From a virus, in IMG/VR virus record IMGVR_UViG_3300000116_000111, positions 1 through 31,601 of that record: 31,601 nt of DNA; one strand, written 5' to 3'. Below the pieces are notes generated by a model that saw nothing but the letters and a program-made list of their open reading frames with translations, was not told the origin of the DNA and searched no databases. The first letter of the stretch is position 1, and each line of letters begins with the position of its first letter. Below are positions 29,618-31,601 of the stretch, piece by piece. The position numbers were made by a program, and so were the translations under genes.

Positions 29618-30844
29618 TTAAGTCCTCGTTGGCTTGTCCCATCCCTTTAATATATCTGGTGAAAAGTTGTTGTATGAGAACTCCATACGATCAACAATTT
29701 TCACCGCGTCACCACCAATTTTATCAATTGCTACATAACCTTCTTCGCCAGTTACTTTGTAACCATTGCGTGTCTTAACAAAAGTACTAACATTACTTAG
29801 TTTATTGAGAGTATTTATAAGTTTTAATTTTGCCAAAACAATCACTTTTTGTAGATCAAACATGTATTTCAGAGAAGTTTTATTCTCCTCTGAGAAGAAA
29901 GAGAGTATCTTATCTAGCTTCTGCTGCTGAGATGCCTTCCCTCTCTCACTCTTACGCTTTGCGATCTCTTTTGCATATTTAAGTCTGATCCACCTAATGA
30001 GCATTGATACATGTCGTCCTGAATCTCCAATGACTTCGCCTTTTCTAACATACTTGTTGTTGAATTGCTCAATGAGGCGCGGTAGCTCATCATTCGTTTC
30101 AAGCTGTCTGAGTGTTGACCCAGCAATTTTGTTGAAGAGGAAGCCAGCTTTCGATAGATATTCATTAACAATTTCTGTATCCTTTTTACTCATAGTGACT
30201 CTTGTAAGGTCTCTCAACATAGCATCCTGAGACCAGACGTTTTTAGATTTCTTGAATTTACTTACATCGACTCCATACGAAGCTCGCATAGACTCGAATG
30301 TGTTACCTTTATAGGTTGTATGCCAGACAATTCCAATTTTTGCTGACTTAATTGCCTTAGCTGCATCCGACTTTGTTGGCACAGCATAAACGATAGTATT
30401 TGGGTGAAAAGTAAGATAGGACTCTCCTTTGATCTTCTGTGTCTTTAAATCACCAGGACCGTATAGAAAGTCTCCTTGCACTACTCCAGTAATCCCAAGC
30501 TCGGGAAGATACTTGAGAGCAAGTTTAAGTTTAGCAGCAAGATCACCAGAAGTGTCAGTGTCCACGTCTGCAGCAGACTTATAAACTTTAGGATTCTTGT
30601 TGAAGATTCCTTTCTTAGCAACAAAGAAATTGCCATCGCTGGGATCAATGCCAGCAAAGATGGCAGGTGCTCCGTCCCACTTAACGCTGACAGATCCATC
30701 GTGAACTCCTTTCAACATATCACGCAGTTCACGCAGAGCAAGAATTGCTTGACGTGTACCAGTAACACCACCGTAGATTACCTTGTCTTCGATGTGTGTC
30801 ATGTGAGTGTTTTTTTGTTCGGTTATAAATTCTGCGAAGCTCAT
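29618..30844 (-). CDS. Ligase-fold-like nucleotidyltransferase with capsid-targeting-like N-terminus (DUF6267-like)
   Basis: A 408-residue protein. MSFAEFITEQ at the N-terminus matches the T4 capsid-targeting pattern with I-T-E. SVKWDGAPAIFAG holds K55-W-D-G, the KxDG motif I of DNA/RNA ligases, in which Lys is adenylylated. GVVQGDFLYG (121-129) and KIGIVWHTTYKG (169-180) fit the places of later motifs (D/E-G-E and E-G-x-V-like). FFVAKKG lies between them. The C-terminal half is a Lys-rich helical domain. I recall a conserved family of unknown function (DUF6267-like). Whether it seals nucleic acid is unproven. The ATG follows the upstream stop directly, with GGAG before it. Confidence 0.8.
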   Translation of the reverse strand: MSFAEFITEQKNTHMTHIEDKVIYGGVTGTRQAILALRELRDMLKGVHDGSVSVKWDGAPAIFAGIDPSDGNFFVAKKGIFNKNPKVYKSAADVDTDTSGDLAAKLKLALKYLPELGITGVVQGDFLYGPGDLKTQKIKGESYLTFHPNTIVYAVPTKSDAAKAIKSAKIGIVWHTTYKGNTFESMRASYGVDVSKFKKSKNVWSQDAMLRDLTRVTMSKKDTEIVNEYLSKAGFLFNKIAGSTLRQLETNDELPRLIEQFNNKYVRKGEVIGDSGRHVSMLIRWIRLKYAKEIAKRKSERGKASQQQKLDKILSFFSEENKTSLKYMFDLQKVIVLAKLKLINTLNKLSNVSTFVKTRNGYKVTGEEGYVAIDKIGGDAVKIVDRMEFSYNNFSPDILKGWDKPTRT

Positions 30845-31601
30845 TTACTTCTCCACTAGTACAAGATCAAAAGATGCGCTAACTGTAGTACCAGTGGAAG
30901 CAATAGCTCTTATTTCAATATCAGTTCTTGCTGGTATTCTAAGTGGTATATCATAATTTCTTGTGTGATAACCTCCTGGAACATCCATAATATCTCTTGT
31001 TCTAAAACTCAGATATCCAGTATCAAATAAACGAGTATATAACGAAACCGTAGCGCTACTGTTATAGCCTCCTATACCAACATTCCAAGTTGTTAAGTAT
31101 CCAGTACAATGTGCTGGAATTGTATATAAAGCAAGTTGTGTTTGGCCCAATCCAAAAGTTGTTCCAACTCCTATGGTACCAATATCTGCTAATACTGTTC
31201 CGCTTCCACCAGCTCCAGTTGTAACTCTCACATCACCAACATTTGTTCCAACAGATCCTGACTCGACAACAAAAGCTCGGAACACTCTTAAAAATTCTAC
31301 TGTTCCAACAGATCCGCCTACTGTTAATGTTTCTTGTACATTGTTATAGTCTCCATCCAATCCTTGGACTGTAACGGTTCTTGCTCCAGTTCCAGCAGCA
31401 GCATCAGCAGCATCATCACTTGTAACATAAACAGTAGAAGGAGAAGTCAAATATGAATAAACTCCACCTTGCATCCAAATGGTTTCAGGTGCACCACCCA
31501 CATTTGGATTTCTACCAAACTTGTGTATGTAATCTACATTAACAACTCTTTTTTCAGAAATATCTACTTTTTCTGCTAAATGAGTGTTTGCTAGATATCT
31601 A
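30845..31601 (-). CDS. Virion structural protein, C-terminal part (5' end outside window)
   Basis: The frame is open from the right edge with no stop, so the N-terminus lies beyond base 31601. A GTG at 31501 is only an internal codon. The visible 251 residues start RYLANTHLAEKVDISEKRVV, then VDYIHKFGRNPNV, then a Gly/Thr/Val-rich beta domain (TGARTVTVQGLDGDYNNVQE; VGGSVGTVEFLRVFRAF; TLYT/LYTIPAHCTGYL-type). This domain recurs in tail-fibre or structural proteins of marine T4-like phages. No catalytic motif is seen. It heads the modular-protein operon in this window. Confidence 0.85.
   Translation of the reverse strand, partial: RYLANTHLAEKVDISEKRVVNVDYIHKFGRNPNVGGAPETIWMQGGVYSYLTSPSTVYVTSDDAADAAAGTGARTVTVQGLDGDYNNVQETLTVGGSVGTVEFLRVFRAFVVESGSVGTNVGDVRVTTGAGGSGTVLADIGTIGVGTTFGLGQTQLALYTIPAHCTGYLTTWNVGIGGYNSSATVSLYTRLFDTGYLSFRTRDIMDVPGGYHTRNYDIPLRIPARTDIEIRAIASTGTTVSASFDLVLVEK

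Noticed and set aside
168-30859. Numerous plus-strand open frames of 60-127 codons
   Set aside because: All are antisense to well-supported minus-strand genes, lack ribosome binding sites or domains, and read as low-complexity Ser/Phe/Leu shadows.
30845-31501. Structural protein starting at the GTG at 31501
   Set aside because: The frame is open without stop up to the window edge and upstream residues (KVDISEKRVVNVDYIHKFG) continue the same domain, so GTG is an internal Val codon.
1-31601. tRNA genes, CRISPR arrays, insertion sequences, attachment sites
   Set aside because: I saw no cloverleaf-like segments, regular spacer repeats, transposase genes or integrase; gaps are too short for most of these.

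Overview
This window reads as part of a tailed-phage genome of the T4-like myovirus superfamily, probably one infecting a marine or freshwater Gram-negative bacterium. Every credible gene lies on the minus strand, so transcription runs from the right edge to the left. Genes are packed with ATGA, TGATG and TAATG overlaps. The T4-like assignment rests on a T4-type RNase H, PhoH, a set of small proteins that I recognise from cyanophage-type genomes, and internal-protein-like N-terminal tags. An overlapping inner/outer spanin pair points to a host with an outer membrane. No tRNA, CRISPR array or integrase is visible.

Layout in transcription order. (1) 31601-22071, virion and late region: the C-terminal part of a glycine/threonine-rich structural protein; a ligase-fold-like protein with a KWDG motif; a very basic protein with a Cys cluster; a cytidylyltransferase-fold protein fused to several small modules; a degenerate or frameshifted mini-ORF; a 617-residue mosaic protein with internal repeats; several small conserved proteins; and a coiled-coil protein with a C-terminal membrane anchor. 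(2) 22081-21343: nested spanins. (3) 21343-18900: a NodU/CmcH-type carbamoyltransferase and an SGNH-hydrolase-like protein. (4) 18862-16099: a promoter, a leader hairpin, an adenosylcobalamin-dependent (class II) ribonucleotide reductase and two tiny Cys-pair proteins, closed by a strong terminator. (5) 16071-15667: a GIY-YIG-type nuclease whose start codon abuts that terminator. (6) 15678-11613: a perfect-consensus sigma70-type promoter, then a radical-SAM enzyme split into two genes, RNase H, small conserved genes, PhoH and a 2OG-Fe(II) oxygenase-like protein. (7) 11638-1102: a long island of glycosyltransferases, FkbM-type and other SAM methyltransferases and a second radical-SAM/SPASM enzyme. 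(8) 1047-1: a small metallopeptidase-like protein, a protein resembling the NMN-binding domain Ia of bacterial DNA ligase, and two unassigned short genes.

Working together: the late block appears to build the virion and to load proteins into the head. Three proteins start with a short tag of the form M-x-F-x-x-F-(I/L)-x-E, like the capsid-targeting sequence of T4 internal proteins that the prohead protease cuts after (L/I)-x-E. One of them repeats L-x-E-(A/G) between its domains. The nucleotide-metabolism block (RNR, RNase H) supports replication. The glycosyl/methyl/carbamoyl-transfer island most likely decorates a glycan (host surface, virion or DNA); its target cannot be read from the sequence.
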